A stretch of 64,000 nucleotides of DNA from Tenericutes bacterium HGW-Tenericutes-1 (GTDB lineage Bacteria > Bacillota_I > Bacilli_A > Izemoplasmatales > Hujiaoplasmataceae): the NCBI GenBank assembly GCA_002839155.1, contig PGXM01000004.1:186001-250000 (forward strand). Reading direction: 5' to 3'. The first letter of the stretch is position 1, and each line of letters begins with the position of its first letter. Both the position numbers and the translations under genes were made by a program. Positions 19,727 to 28,193 of the stretch are shown here, in pieces. Below the pieces are notes generated by a model that saw only the letters and a list, made by a program, of their open reading frames with translations, ran no database searches and was not told the origin of the DNA.

Positions 19727-19778
19727 TTAATCAAAATATGTAGTTTTTGTGAAGTCTATCGATATCAAGCCAAAGCTA

Positions 19779-19808
19779 TTGACAGTCAAGTCAATAAAAA
19801 ACTATAAT
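19779..19808 (+). promoter_or_regulatory. Sigma-A-type promoter for ABC exporter gene
   Basis: TTGACA (19779-19784), 18-nt spacer, TATAAT (19803-19808). Confidence 0.6.
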
Positions 19809-19849
19809 GAAACTATAGACTATATTATTCTATTGATGGTGGTGATATC

Positions 19850-22084
19850 ATGCTAAGCGTTAAAGATTTATTCAAGAGTTATACGGTCGGTGACTTCACT
19901 CAAAAAGCACTGAATGGTGTATCAATTGATTTCCGAAAAACGGAGTTTGTAATGATACTTGGACCATCGGGCTGTGGGAAAACAACGTTGTTAAACATCG
20001 TAGGCGGTTTAGATCACTATGATTCTGGTGATTTAACTATTTTTGGAAAGTCAACGAAAGATTTTAAAGAGAACGATTGGGATATGTATCGTAATAATTC
20101 AATTGGTTTCATATTTCAAACCCATAATCTCATTCCTCACTTAAGTGTTTTGCAAAACGTTGAAATGGGGATGACTTTGTCTGGCGTTTCAGCGACAAAG
20201 CGCCATATTCAAGCTAAAATGGTTCTCGAAAAAGTGGGACTAAAAGACCATATTTATAAACGACCTAATCAATTATCAGGAGGTCAATCACAACGAGTCG
20301 CCATTGCAAGAGCGCTGGCGAATAATCCAGATATTGTTTTAGCAGATGAACCAACAGGGTCATTAGATTCAACGACAAGCATTCAAATCATGGAGTTAAT
20401 GAAAGAAATTGCGAAGGATAAATTAGTCATTATGGTAACCCATAATCACGAAGTTGCTGATGCATATGCAACTCGAATTATTCGGTTAAAAGATGGCGAA
20501 GTTATTGATGATACGAATCCTGTTATCGATGAAAAAGAAACCAAAGTCGAATTTTCACTTAAAAAAACAGCAATGACATTTAAAACCGCAATTATCTCAT
20601 CAATCAATAATATTAAAACGAAATTAGGAAGAACATTGCTTACTGCATTTGCTGGATCAATAGGGATTATTGGAATTGGGTTAATCTTATCTTTATCCAA
20701 CGGATTAGATCAAGAAATATCGTCTTTTGAGCAACAAACCATTGCAGGCTATCCTATTAGTGTTACGAGTTCAAGAATTGATTACGAAAAATTAAGAACG
20801 TTAGGTACCACGAATTTAGAAAAATATCCGGAACAGGAATTCGCAACCGTTTATAAACCCGTGACGACTGCTTCAGCGTTTATTCCCAATGTCATTACCG
20901 AACAGTATGTTAACTGGGTCGAAGAATATGTCGCTGGCGAAGGTAAAAATTTAGTTGCTGGGGTCAAATATGTCCGTTTTATGAATCTTTCTTTGTTTAG
21001 AACCAATGAAGATGAAACCTATTCGAGAATTTATACCGAAGTCTCCACGCAGACGACGAATCCGACGCAAACATTAAATACGAGTCCTACTGGTCCTTTC
21101 TTTAATCGACTGCCTGAAGGTCAATTGATGAATAATAGTTATGATTTGCTTTATGGTAGTTTTCCTTCTTTGGAGAAAGTTGACGATAGTTACGAAATCT
21201 TACTAGTCGTCGATGATTATAACCGAATCTACGTTAACACCTTAGAAAAATTGGGATATACCAATGTAGGACTAGAAGAAGGGCAAAACAACCAATTTGA
21301 ATTTGATGATTTAGTTGGAAAAACTTTTAGATTATATCCGGGGACTTGGTCCAATTCTACCTCAGATATTAATGATTCTATCAATTTAAAAATATCCGGA
21401 ATTGTGCGTCTAAAAAAAGGTACGAGTGTTGGGTTATTTTATAATGGGCTAGGAATTCCATCAAATGTATTTGATTATCTATATGATTCTTTTCCGACCC
21501 AAGTTGGTGCTATTGAAAGTATCTATATTTATGCCAATAATTTTAGCGATAAAGATACAGTTAAAGAATACCTTGATTCTTATAATGATTTTTATGGATA
21601 TGACGAGGAATCCACTGAGCGAATTGAATACGTCGACTTAGCAGGAACATTCACCTCCATTGTTCGAGGGGTTTTAGATACCATTTCCATTGTCTTAATT
21701 GGATTTGCGGCCATTTCGCTGTTAGTTTCATCCATCATGATAGCGATTATTACCTATATTTCTGTACTTGAAAGAATTAAAGAGATTGGTGTTTTAAGAG
21801 CACTTGGTGCGAGAAAAAAAGATATCTCAAGAGTATTTAATACCGAAAATTTACTCATTGGATTTGTTTCTGGTTTTGTTGGAATAACCATTTCTTATCT
21901 TTTAATTATTCCAATTAACATGATTATTGAAAAATACGCCGATATGCCAAATGTCGCTTCATTATTACCATTACACGCAATCATTTTAGCGATTATTAGT
22001 GTTTTATTAGCTTTTATTGCAGGGTACATACCCGCTCAACTCGCAGCTAAAAAAGATCCCGTTGAAGCATTAAGAACTGAATAA
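19850..22084 (+). CDS. MacB-like fused ABC transporter: ATPase domain + FtsX-type permease
   Basis: Walker A GPSGCGKTT; LSGGQSQRVAIARAL; DEPTGSLDS; C-terminal permease IKEIGVLRALGARKKDI. Confidence 0.92.
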   Translation: MLSVKDLFKSYTVGDFTQKALNGVSIDFRKTEFVMILGPSGCGKTTLLNIVGGLDHYDSGDLTIFGKSTKDFKENDWDMYRNNSIGFIFQTHNLIPHLSVLQNVEMGMTLSGVSATKRHIQAKMVLEKVGLKDHIYKRPNQLSGGQSQRVAIARALANNPDIVLADEPTGSLDSTTSIQIMELMKEIAKDKLVIMVTHNHEVADAYATRIIRLKDGEVIDDTNPVIDEKETKVEFSLKKTAMTFKTAIISSINNIKTKLGRTLLTAFAGSIGIIGIGLILSLSNGLDQEISSFEQQTIAGYPISVTSSRIDYEKLRTLGTTNLEKYPEQEFATVYKPVTTASAFIPNVITEQYVNWVEEYVAGEGKNLVAGVKYVRFMNLSLFRTNEDETYSRIYTEVSTQTTNPTQTLNTSPTGPFFNRLPEGQLMNNSYDLLYGSFPSLEKVDDSYEILLVVDDYNRIYVNTLEKLGYTNVGLEEGQNNQFEFDDLVGKTFRLYPGTWSNSTSDINDSINLKISGIVRLKKGTSVGLFYNGLGIPSNVFDYLYDSFPTQVGAIESIYIYANNFSDKDTVKEYLDSYNDFYGYDEESTERIEYVDLAGTFTSIVRGVLDTISIVLIGFAAISLLVSSIMIAIITYISVLERIKEIGVLRALGARKKDISRVFNTENLLIGFVSGFVGITISYLLIIPINMIIEKYADMPNVASLLPLHAIILAIISVLLAFIAGYIPAQLAAKKDPVEALRTE

Positions 22085-22102
22085 ATTTATATAATAAAAT
22101 AT

Positions 22103-22135
22103 ATGCAATTCCATAATCACTGGAATTGCATTTTA
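22103..22135 (+). terminator. Rho-independent terminator
   Basis: atgcaattcc-ataatcact-ggaattgcat-ttt. Confidence 0.8.
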
Positions 22136-22270
22136 TTATGGATAAAGTTTCGAAGAATAAACGGTTGTTTACCGTTCAATTTATCTTGTTTTAACCTTCA
22201 TGGCAAATTATATACAAAGTATAAACATTGTGATATAATATCAACATTGTATTAGAAAAGAGGAATTAAA

Positions 22271-23077
22271 ATGGAAGACATTCGTTCGATTATATGGGAG
22301 ATTTTAGAGTCCCCATCCGAAGATAGAAAGACCACACCGCCTAAAATAGAAATGGTTGAAGAATTTGGCGATGTTGATTATGATGACATCTTTACTGATT
22401 TATTTGTTACTGTCAAAAATTTGCATGATTTTTATAATTTAGAAGTTGATTTTAAAGCAACTCAACTCCTTGAATCATTTTTACTCGAAACATTGGTCTT
22501 ATTAAAACAAAATCCAGAAGTAACGCTCGTAACTTCCAGCCCTTCACATGTTAAAGCAACGGCTTTTACACCTGAAGGAGAAAGCGCTGCTTTCATGTTT
22601 GATGATGCGGTTTCAATTAATTCAATGTTAGAAATTTACAACGATGCGCTTGCACAAAATAACTTGCCACAAATAGAAGCAGGTATCGGAATTTCTTCTT
22701 ATCAATCGTTAAGAGATGAACATGGATGCTGCTGTGGCAATGATTCAGAATGTGAATGTGGGGAAGACTCCGATTGCGATTGTGAAGGTCACGAATGTGA
22801 CTGTGAAGATCATGAATGTGATTGCGATGATCATGAATGCAGTTGTGGACATGAAGAGGATGATGATTTCATCGAAGATATCGATAACTTAGCTGAAAAA
22901 CTTGCTTTAATTGCTAATACCGATGACTTTGATCCCATTGTTATGAATGAAGGATTTTATGGTTTAATTTCTGACTTAGAAGAAGAAAAAACATTTATTG
23001 ATTCGAATTTTCAAAAAGTAATCATTGAAGCAGATGACTTAACGATTTTCCATGGGAATATCGTTTTAGAAGAATAG
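22271..23077 (+). CDS. Protein with internal Cys/Asp/Glu/His repeat region; flanking sequence possibly degenerate nucleotide-cyclase-like
   Basis: ORF with gaggaat RBS; repeat CxC(x)4-5; LPQIEAGIGIS segment. Confidence 0.7.
   Translation: MEDIRSIIWEILESPSEDRKTTPPKIEMVEEFGDVDYDDIFTDLFVTVKNLHDFYNLEVDFKATQLLESFLLETLVLLKQNPEVTLVTSSPSHVKATAFTPEGESAAFMFDDAVSINSMLEIYNDALAQNNLPQIEAGIGISSYQSLRDEHGCCCGNDSECECGEDSDCDCEGHECDCEDHECDCDDHECSCGHEEDDDFIEDIDNLAEKLALIANTDDFDPIVMNEGFYGLISDLEEEKTFIDSNFQKVIIEADDLTIFHGNIVLEE
22724..22860 (+). repeat. Imperfect 21-bp tandem repeat encoding CDCxxHE units
   Basis: tgtgaaggtcacgaatgtgac / tgtgaagatcatgaatgtgat / tgcgatgatcatgaatgcagt, preceded by more diverged units. 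Confidence 0.8.
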
Positions 23078-23102
23078 ATAAATAACTTGGGGGAAATTAA
23101 AA

Positions 23103-24326
23103 GTGGACTTATTTAAAAAGGTAGAAGAGTTTACCATCGTAGAAGATTATAAAAAAATCGGCGTTTATCCTTATTTTCATGCATTAGAAACAAAACAAGA
23201 TATTGAAGTAACCATGGAAGGCAAACGCCGTATCATGATTGGTTCTAATAATTATTTAGGACTAACGGGTGATAAAAGAGTTATTGAAGCCGGAATGAAG
23301 GCCATCGAAAAATTTGGTTCTGGTGTATCGGGATCACGCTTCTTAAACGGTACTTTAACCACGCATGTTGAATTAGAAACTGAATTAGCAAGATTTTTAA
23401 ATAAAGAAGCTTGTGTAACCTTCTCTACAGGGTTCCAAAGTAACTTAGGTATTATTTCCGCTATTTGCGGCAGAAATGATTTGATTTTCTGTGATCGTGA
23501 AAATCATGCTTCTATTTATGATGGCGCAAAATTATCTTATGCAACCATGGTCAGATTCCAACATAATGATATGGTTGATTTGGAAAGAGTCTTAGCTTCT
23601 GCTGATGATTCAAAAGGGAAACTCATCATTACTGATGGTGTCTTTTCGATGAGTGGCGATATCTGTAATCTTCCTGAAATCGTTCGTCTAGCCAAAAAAT
23701 ATGGCGCACGCGTAATGGTTGATGATGCTCATGGATTAGGTGTACTAGGTAAAAGAGGTAGAGGAACTGCCGAATACTTTGGATTAGAATCTGAAGTGGA
23801 TATCATTATGGGAACCTTCTCTAAATCATTAGCTAGTTTAGGTGGATACATGGTTGCGAATCGTGACGTCGTGGAATATGTTAAACATAAAAGTCGTCCA
23901 TTTATCTTTTGTGCTGCGATTACGCCAGCGAATGTTGCTTGTGCTTTAGAATCATTAAAGATTTTGGAAAGTGAACCAGAACGTCCGAAAGCGTTATTAG
24001 ACATCGCTCAATACGTTCGCACCAACTTAAAAGCAAAAGGAATTAAAATTCTTGAGAACTCCATCGCACCTATCATTCCAATTTATACTTACACAGCACT
24101 TAGAACATTGGTTGCTTGTAAAGTATTATACGAACGTGGCGTGTATGTGAATCCGGTATTGCCTCCAGCGACACCAGAAGGCGAATGCTTAATTCGTACT
24201 AGTTATACCGCTACGCATACTAAAGCATTAATGGATGAAGCGATTAACATTATCGTCGATGTATTGTCAAATCTTCCAGATTCTGAAGAAGAATTATTGA
24301 CATACATGAAAAATCATCATGAATAG
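23103..24326 (+). CDS. Alpha-oxoamine synthase family PLP enzyme, serine palmitoyltransferase-like
   Basis: GVYPYFHALE, GSNNYLGLTGDKRVIEAG, SRFLNGTLTTHVELE, VDDAHGLGVLGKRGRG, GTFSKSLASLGGY. Confidence 0.85.
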   Translation: MDLFKKVEEFTIVEDYKKIGVYPYFHALETKQDIEVTMEGKRRIMIGSNNYLGLTGDKRVIEAGMKAIEKFGSGVSGSRFLNGTLTTHVELETELARFLNKEACVTFSTGFQSNLGIISAICGRNDLIFCDRENHASIYDGAKLSYATMVRFQHNDMVDLERVLASADDSKGKLIITDGVFSMSGDICNLPEIVRLAKKYGARVMVDDAHGLGVLGKRGRGTAEYFGLESEVDIIMGTFSKSLASLGGYMVANRDVVEYVKHKSRPFIFCAAITPANVACALESLKILESEPERPKALLDIAQYVRTNLKAKGIKILENSIAPIIPIYTYTALRTLVACKVLYERGVYVNPVLPPATPEGECLIRTSYTATHTKALMDEAINIIVDVLSNLPDSEEELLTYMKNHHE

Positions 24327-25119
24327 AACCGTTATTGTTTCAGGAGCATCTTCAGGCATTGGTTTTGCAATTGCATCAACCTTACATGAAAAAGGCTATG
24401 ATGTTATTGGCGTGTCAAGAACGTATCCGAAACAATCCTATGCTTTTAAATATCAATTAGCTGATATAACCAAAGAAACAGATATCAATAACTTAGTATT
24501 AAGCTTAACTGAAAATTATAGTCATATTTATGCCTTGATTAACTGTGCAGGGATGGGAATCTCAGGCGCAGTGGAATATACGAAACTTGAAGAAATCAAA
24601 AAAATGTATGACGTCAATGTTTTTGGAACATTTTTAATGTCAAAAGCATTCATACCCCTTTTAAGAGGTTTTAAACAAGCTAAAATCATCAATATTTCCT
24701 CTGTAGCGGGAGATTTATCGATTCCCTTTCAGACGTTCTATTCTATGACAAAAGCGTCTATAAACGCATTTTCAAGCGCCTTAGCCCTTGAATTGAAACC
24801 ATTTGATATTTCTGTATGTTCAGTTTTACCAGGTGATACTCAAACGAATTTTACTCAAAACCGAGAAAAATCCGAAGTTATATCAGATGAGTTCTATCTT
24901 GATAGAATAAAACATTCCATAGAACGGATGGAAAAAGATGAACAAAACGGAAAAGATCCGTCATCCGTGGCTAAAGTAGTCCTTAAGTTGCTTAAAAGAA
25001 AAAGAATGCCTTCGAAAGTAACGGTAGGATTCCAATATAAACTCTTTGTTCTATTGAACCGATTATTGCCTACTCGTTTGGTTCAGTGGATTTTGTTTCA
25101 AATGTATGCCAAAAAATAA
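24319..25119 (+). CDS. Short-chain dehydrogenase/reductase (candidate 3-ketosphinganine reductase)
   Basis: VSGASSGIGFAIA; NCAGMG; FYSMTKASINAFSSALALEL; 8-bp overlap with upstream PLP gene. Confidence 0.85.
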   Translation: MNRTVIVSGASSGIGFAIASTLHEKGYDVIGVSRTYPKQSYAFKYQLADITKETDINNLVLSLTENYSHIYALINCAGMGISGAVEYTKLEEIKKMYDVNVFGTFLMSKAFIPLLRGFKQAKIINISSVAGDLSIPFQTFYSMTKASINAFSSALALELKPFDISVCSVLPGDTQTNFTQNREKSEVISDEFYLDRIKHSIERMEKDEQNGKDPSSVAKVVLKLLKRKRMPSKVTVGFQYKLFVLLNRLLPTRLVQWILFQMYAKK

Positions 25120-25152
25120 GGCCTAATTCTTTATGAATTAAGCCTTTTTTCT
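25118..25152. terminator. Bidirectional rho-independent terminator
   Basis: aaggcctaattc-tttat-gaattaagcctttttt between convergent genes. Confidence 0.75.
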
Positions 25153-26547
25153 ATTCAAAATCGATTGTGATAGTCACTTTTGAAGTATCCTTAGAATTGA
25201 CTTCAATCGTGAAATTCATATCGAGGTTTGTTTGGTACCAATCATAAAAATAATGGACATTTTCCTTGAAGGCTACTCCGATTTGAAATAAGTCGGTATT
25301 TTCTGCTGACGAATTTAAATCAATATGATTGTTTTGATCAGCTTCGATAATATCAATCATTTTATGTTCTGAGTCTGTATTATTATAAGTAAAGATTGAA
25401 AAAGGGTATTCCGAATCCGGATCTGGGTTGCCAATCCTTGCGAAATGGTATTGTTCCATTCGTTGATAATAAGGAGCGTTTCTCCACTGCCGACAAAAGG
25501 TGTTAAATCGACTTCCATGGTCTTTGTGACGACGTATGGAGTTATCCATCCAAGAAGTAATTTTGATAATGGATTATGATCACCTACGGTATTATCCATC
25601 ATATCTGCACCGCCCAAGCCGCCTTGATTGTAACTATCGCTGGTTTCATAATCATAATAATCATCTAAACCCATCATATGACCCGTTTCATGAATAAGGG
25701 TTCTTGCGTTAATACCGCTATCGCCTTCTAAAAGAAAATCTGAACCACTCCAACAAAAGTAGTTGGGATATACTGTATCAAATTCATCATCGTAATAGGC
25801 ATAATAATCTTGATAGGCCCACCATAAATCGCTTCCATAACTGTAACTAACAGGAGCGGTGTAAACGATATAAATGCCATCAATATAACCATCTTGATTC
25901 GCATCGTAATCTGAATAATCAATTTGTTCGTCATAATAACTTAACACTTCAAAAATAATATCTGAATCGGGATAAGTAACTTCTCCTTCACCATATAAAT
26001 AATCATTAGTGACATCGTCCCAAGCCCATAATTTTTCATATTCATCTTCATAATAAGTAGATGGATTAGAAGCACGGTAAAATCCAAATATGTCGGCTGT
26101 TAAATTGAGTTGATTATAAGAACTTTTATCGTAATAACTGTTCAATGATTCATACGAGGTTAAATAACTCGAACCATTAAAAGCAGTGTTTATATCATTG
26201 ATACTAACGCCACTACTATACGAAGGATAATCTGAAAAGTCAACTGCGAAAACCAAGACCTTCACATCCCCTTTTGAAGGAATTCCAACCGTCTCTAATT
26301 CGTCTTGTAACAATGAATAATCCGTTGGTATAAAAGGTTCATTTTGAATCGTCGTTGTGGAAATTGTTGTTGATTCTATGGTAGTAGTTTGCGTGGTTAA
26401 CGAAGTTGTAGTCGTAGTTGTTGCTGATTGAGTAGTTGTTACACTAATGGTATTTGTCGTCGGTGTAATCGTGGTATTTTTCAAATCACATCCAACTAAA
26501 AAAAACAATAAAATTAAAGTTGAAAAAAAACGCATTAATTTACTCAT
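25151..26547 (-). pseudogene. M6-type (immune inhibitor A-like) metalloprotease lipoprotein, frameshifted near 25440-25480
   Basis: Lipobox LVGC, Thr-rich linker, TLIHETGHMMGLDDYYD zinc motif; frame 25357-26547 stops while the -1 frame 25151-25549 continues (YHFARIGNPDPDSEYPFSIFTYNN...). Confidence 0.75.
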
Positions 26548-26683
26548 ATCTTCCCTCCAAATGTAGTGATATTATAACATATTCTCACTCAATTTGAAAA
26601 AGATTTCTAAACTAAAAATAGTTCTATAATCATTTGTTTTTCTATTGTATAATATTTATGAACAAAAAAGGCGGTGATTTTTC

Positions 26684-28012
26684 ATGATTATAGAAAATGC
26701 ACGATGTGAATCGATGGATTTGACGGGTTATGGGATCATTAAACACAATGGAAAAGACTTTCATATTGCCAATTTATTACCGGGTGAACTTGCGAAAGTT
26801 GATGTTTTTGACCATGGTTATGGGAAAGTTATCAAGATTCTAGAATCATCTAAAGATCGAGTAAAAGCACCTTGTCCTATTTATAGTGAATGCGGTGGAT
26901 GTCATCTTCAACACCTAGAATATTCATCTCAAATTAGTTTAAAAACCAATTACGTCAAATCATCATTTGAAAGTCAAGGTTTATCAACAAGTACGTTATT
27001 ACCTTGTATCGGCATGAAAGACCCTTACCATTATCGTAATAAAGTCCAAATGGTTTTTTCTGAAAAAGGAAAACGAATATTATCTGGATTTTATGAAGAA
27101 AATACCCATCGAGTCATCAACGTTGATAACTGTCACATTCAAGACGAAGTCGCCAATAAAATTATCAGTACTTGTAAAGAATTATTTTTAAAACATAAGA
27201 TTAAACCTTACATGGAAGATCGAGGAACGGGTTTAGTTAGACATGTTTTAGTGAAACGTAGTAAAGCGACTGAAGAAGTGTTGGTTGTCATTGTAACTAT
27301 CGAAGAAATGTTTCCGGGACGTAATAATTTTGTAACAGATTTGCGAAAACTTCATCCAGAAATTACAACCATCGTTCAAAATATTAACGGTCGTAAAACT
27401 TCCGTTGTATTAGGGGACTTTGAGCGTATTATTTTTGGAAAAGGAGTTATTACGGATGTTTTAATGAATAAGAAATTTGTTATTTCTTCTAAATCATTTT
27501 ATCAAGTCAACGCTCGACAAACTGAGATTTTATATAAAAAAGCCATTGAATTAGCAAAACCTACTGAAACCGATGTGGTTTTAGACGCTTACTCTGGTAT
27601 TGGAACCATTGGAATATTGATGTCTGAATATGTCAAAAAAGTAATTTCTGTCGAGATTAACCCGATTTCTGTCAAAAATGCGATACAAAATGCTCGAATC
27701 AATAATATTAAGAATGTTCGTTTTTATCATGAAGACGCAGCTCAGTTTATCAAAAATTTAGTTTCAGATAATATAGCTATTGATATTGTTTTAGTAGACC
27801 CACCAAGAGCGGGATTAGAACCTTCATTTATTGATGCAATGCTTGAATTGAGACCCAAAAAGATGGTATATATTTCCTGTGATCCGACCACGCTTGCCCG
27901 AGATATTAAATTATTGACAGCAGTCCAATATGAGATTAAAAGAATTCAACCTGTCGATATGTTTGCGCAAACTTTTCACGTGGAGTCTATCACGTTGCTT
28001 TCTCTAAGATAG
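26684..28012 (+). CDS. rlmD: 23S rRNA (uracil-5-)-methyltransferase, RlmD/RumA family
   Basis: TRAM-like N-term; CPIYSECGGCHLQHL Fe-S motif; LDAYSGIGTIGILMS; VYISCDPTTLARD. Confidence 0.92.
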   Translation: MIIENARCESMDLTGYGIIKHNGKDFHIANLLPGELAKVDVFDHGYGKVIKILESSKDRVKAPCPIYSECGGCHLQHLEYSSQISLKTNYVKSSFESQGLSTSTLLPCIGMKDPYHYRNKVQMVFSEKGKRILSGFYEENTHRVINVDNCHIQDEVANKIISTCKELFLKHKIKPYMEDRGTGLVRHVLVKRSKATEEVLVVIVTIEEMFPGRNNFVTDLRKLHPEITTIVQNINGRKTSVVLGDFERIIFGKGVITDVLMNKKFVISSKSFYQVNARQTEILYKKAIELAKPTETDVVLDAYSGIGTIGILMSEYVKKVISVEINPISVKNAIQNARINNIKNVRFYHEDAAQFIKNLVSDNIAIDIVLVDPPRAGLEPSFIDAMLELRPKKMVYISCDPTTLARDIKLLTAVQYEIKRIQPVDMFAQTFHVESITLLSLR

Positions 28013-28017
28013 CTTTC

Positions 28018-28190
28018 ATGCAATGTTTGAGGATACTATCTATAGATAAAATAGTTGTTTTTGTTACACATTCTCTGGAAGAAGCATTAGCTTGTGATTC
28101 TTGTTTTAGCTTGACAAAAGCAAGAATAATGAATGTATTTATGTTTTTTGAACTATCATTTATTATTTGGCAATTCTTTTTTTGGAGGGA
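28018..28190 (+). pseudogene. Possible remnant of an ABC transporter ATPase C-terminus
   Basis: ILSIDKIVVFVTHSLEEALACDSCFSLTKARI resembles the H-loop region (VTHSxxEAL) without the rest of the domain. Confidence 0.35.
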
Positions 28191-28193
28191 CTT

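Noticed and set aside
22724-22860. Short tandem repeats as a CRISPR array
   Set aside because: Units are contiguous, in-frame and encode a Cys-rich peptide; no spacers and no cas genes.
24319-24326. 8-bp overlap of PLP enzyme and SDR genes as a frameshift error
   Set aside because: Both proteins look complete at their ends; this is ordinary translational coupling.
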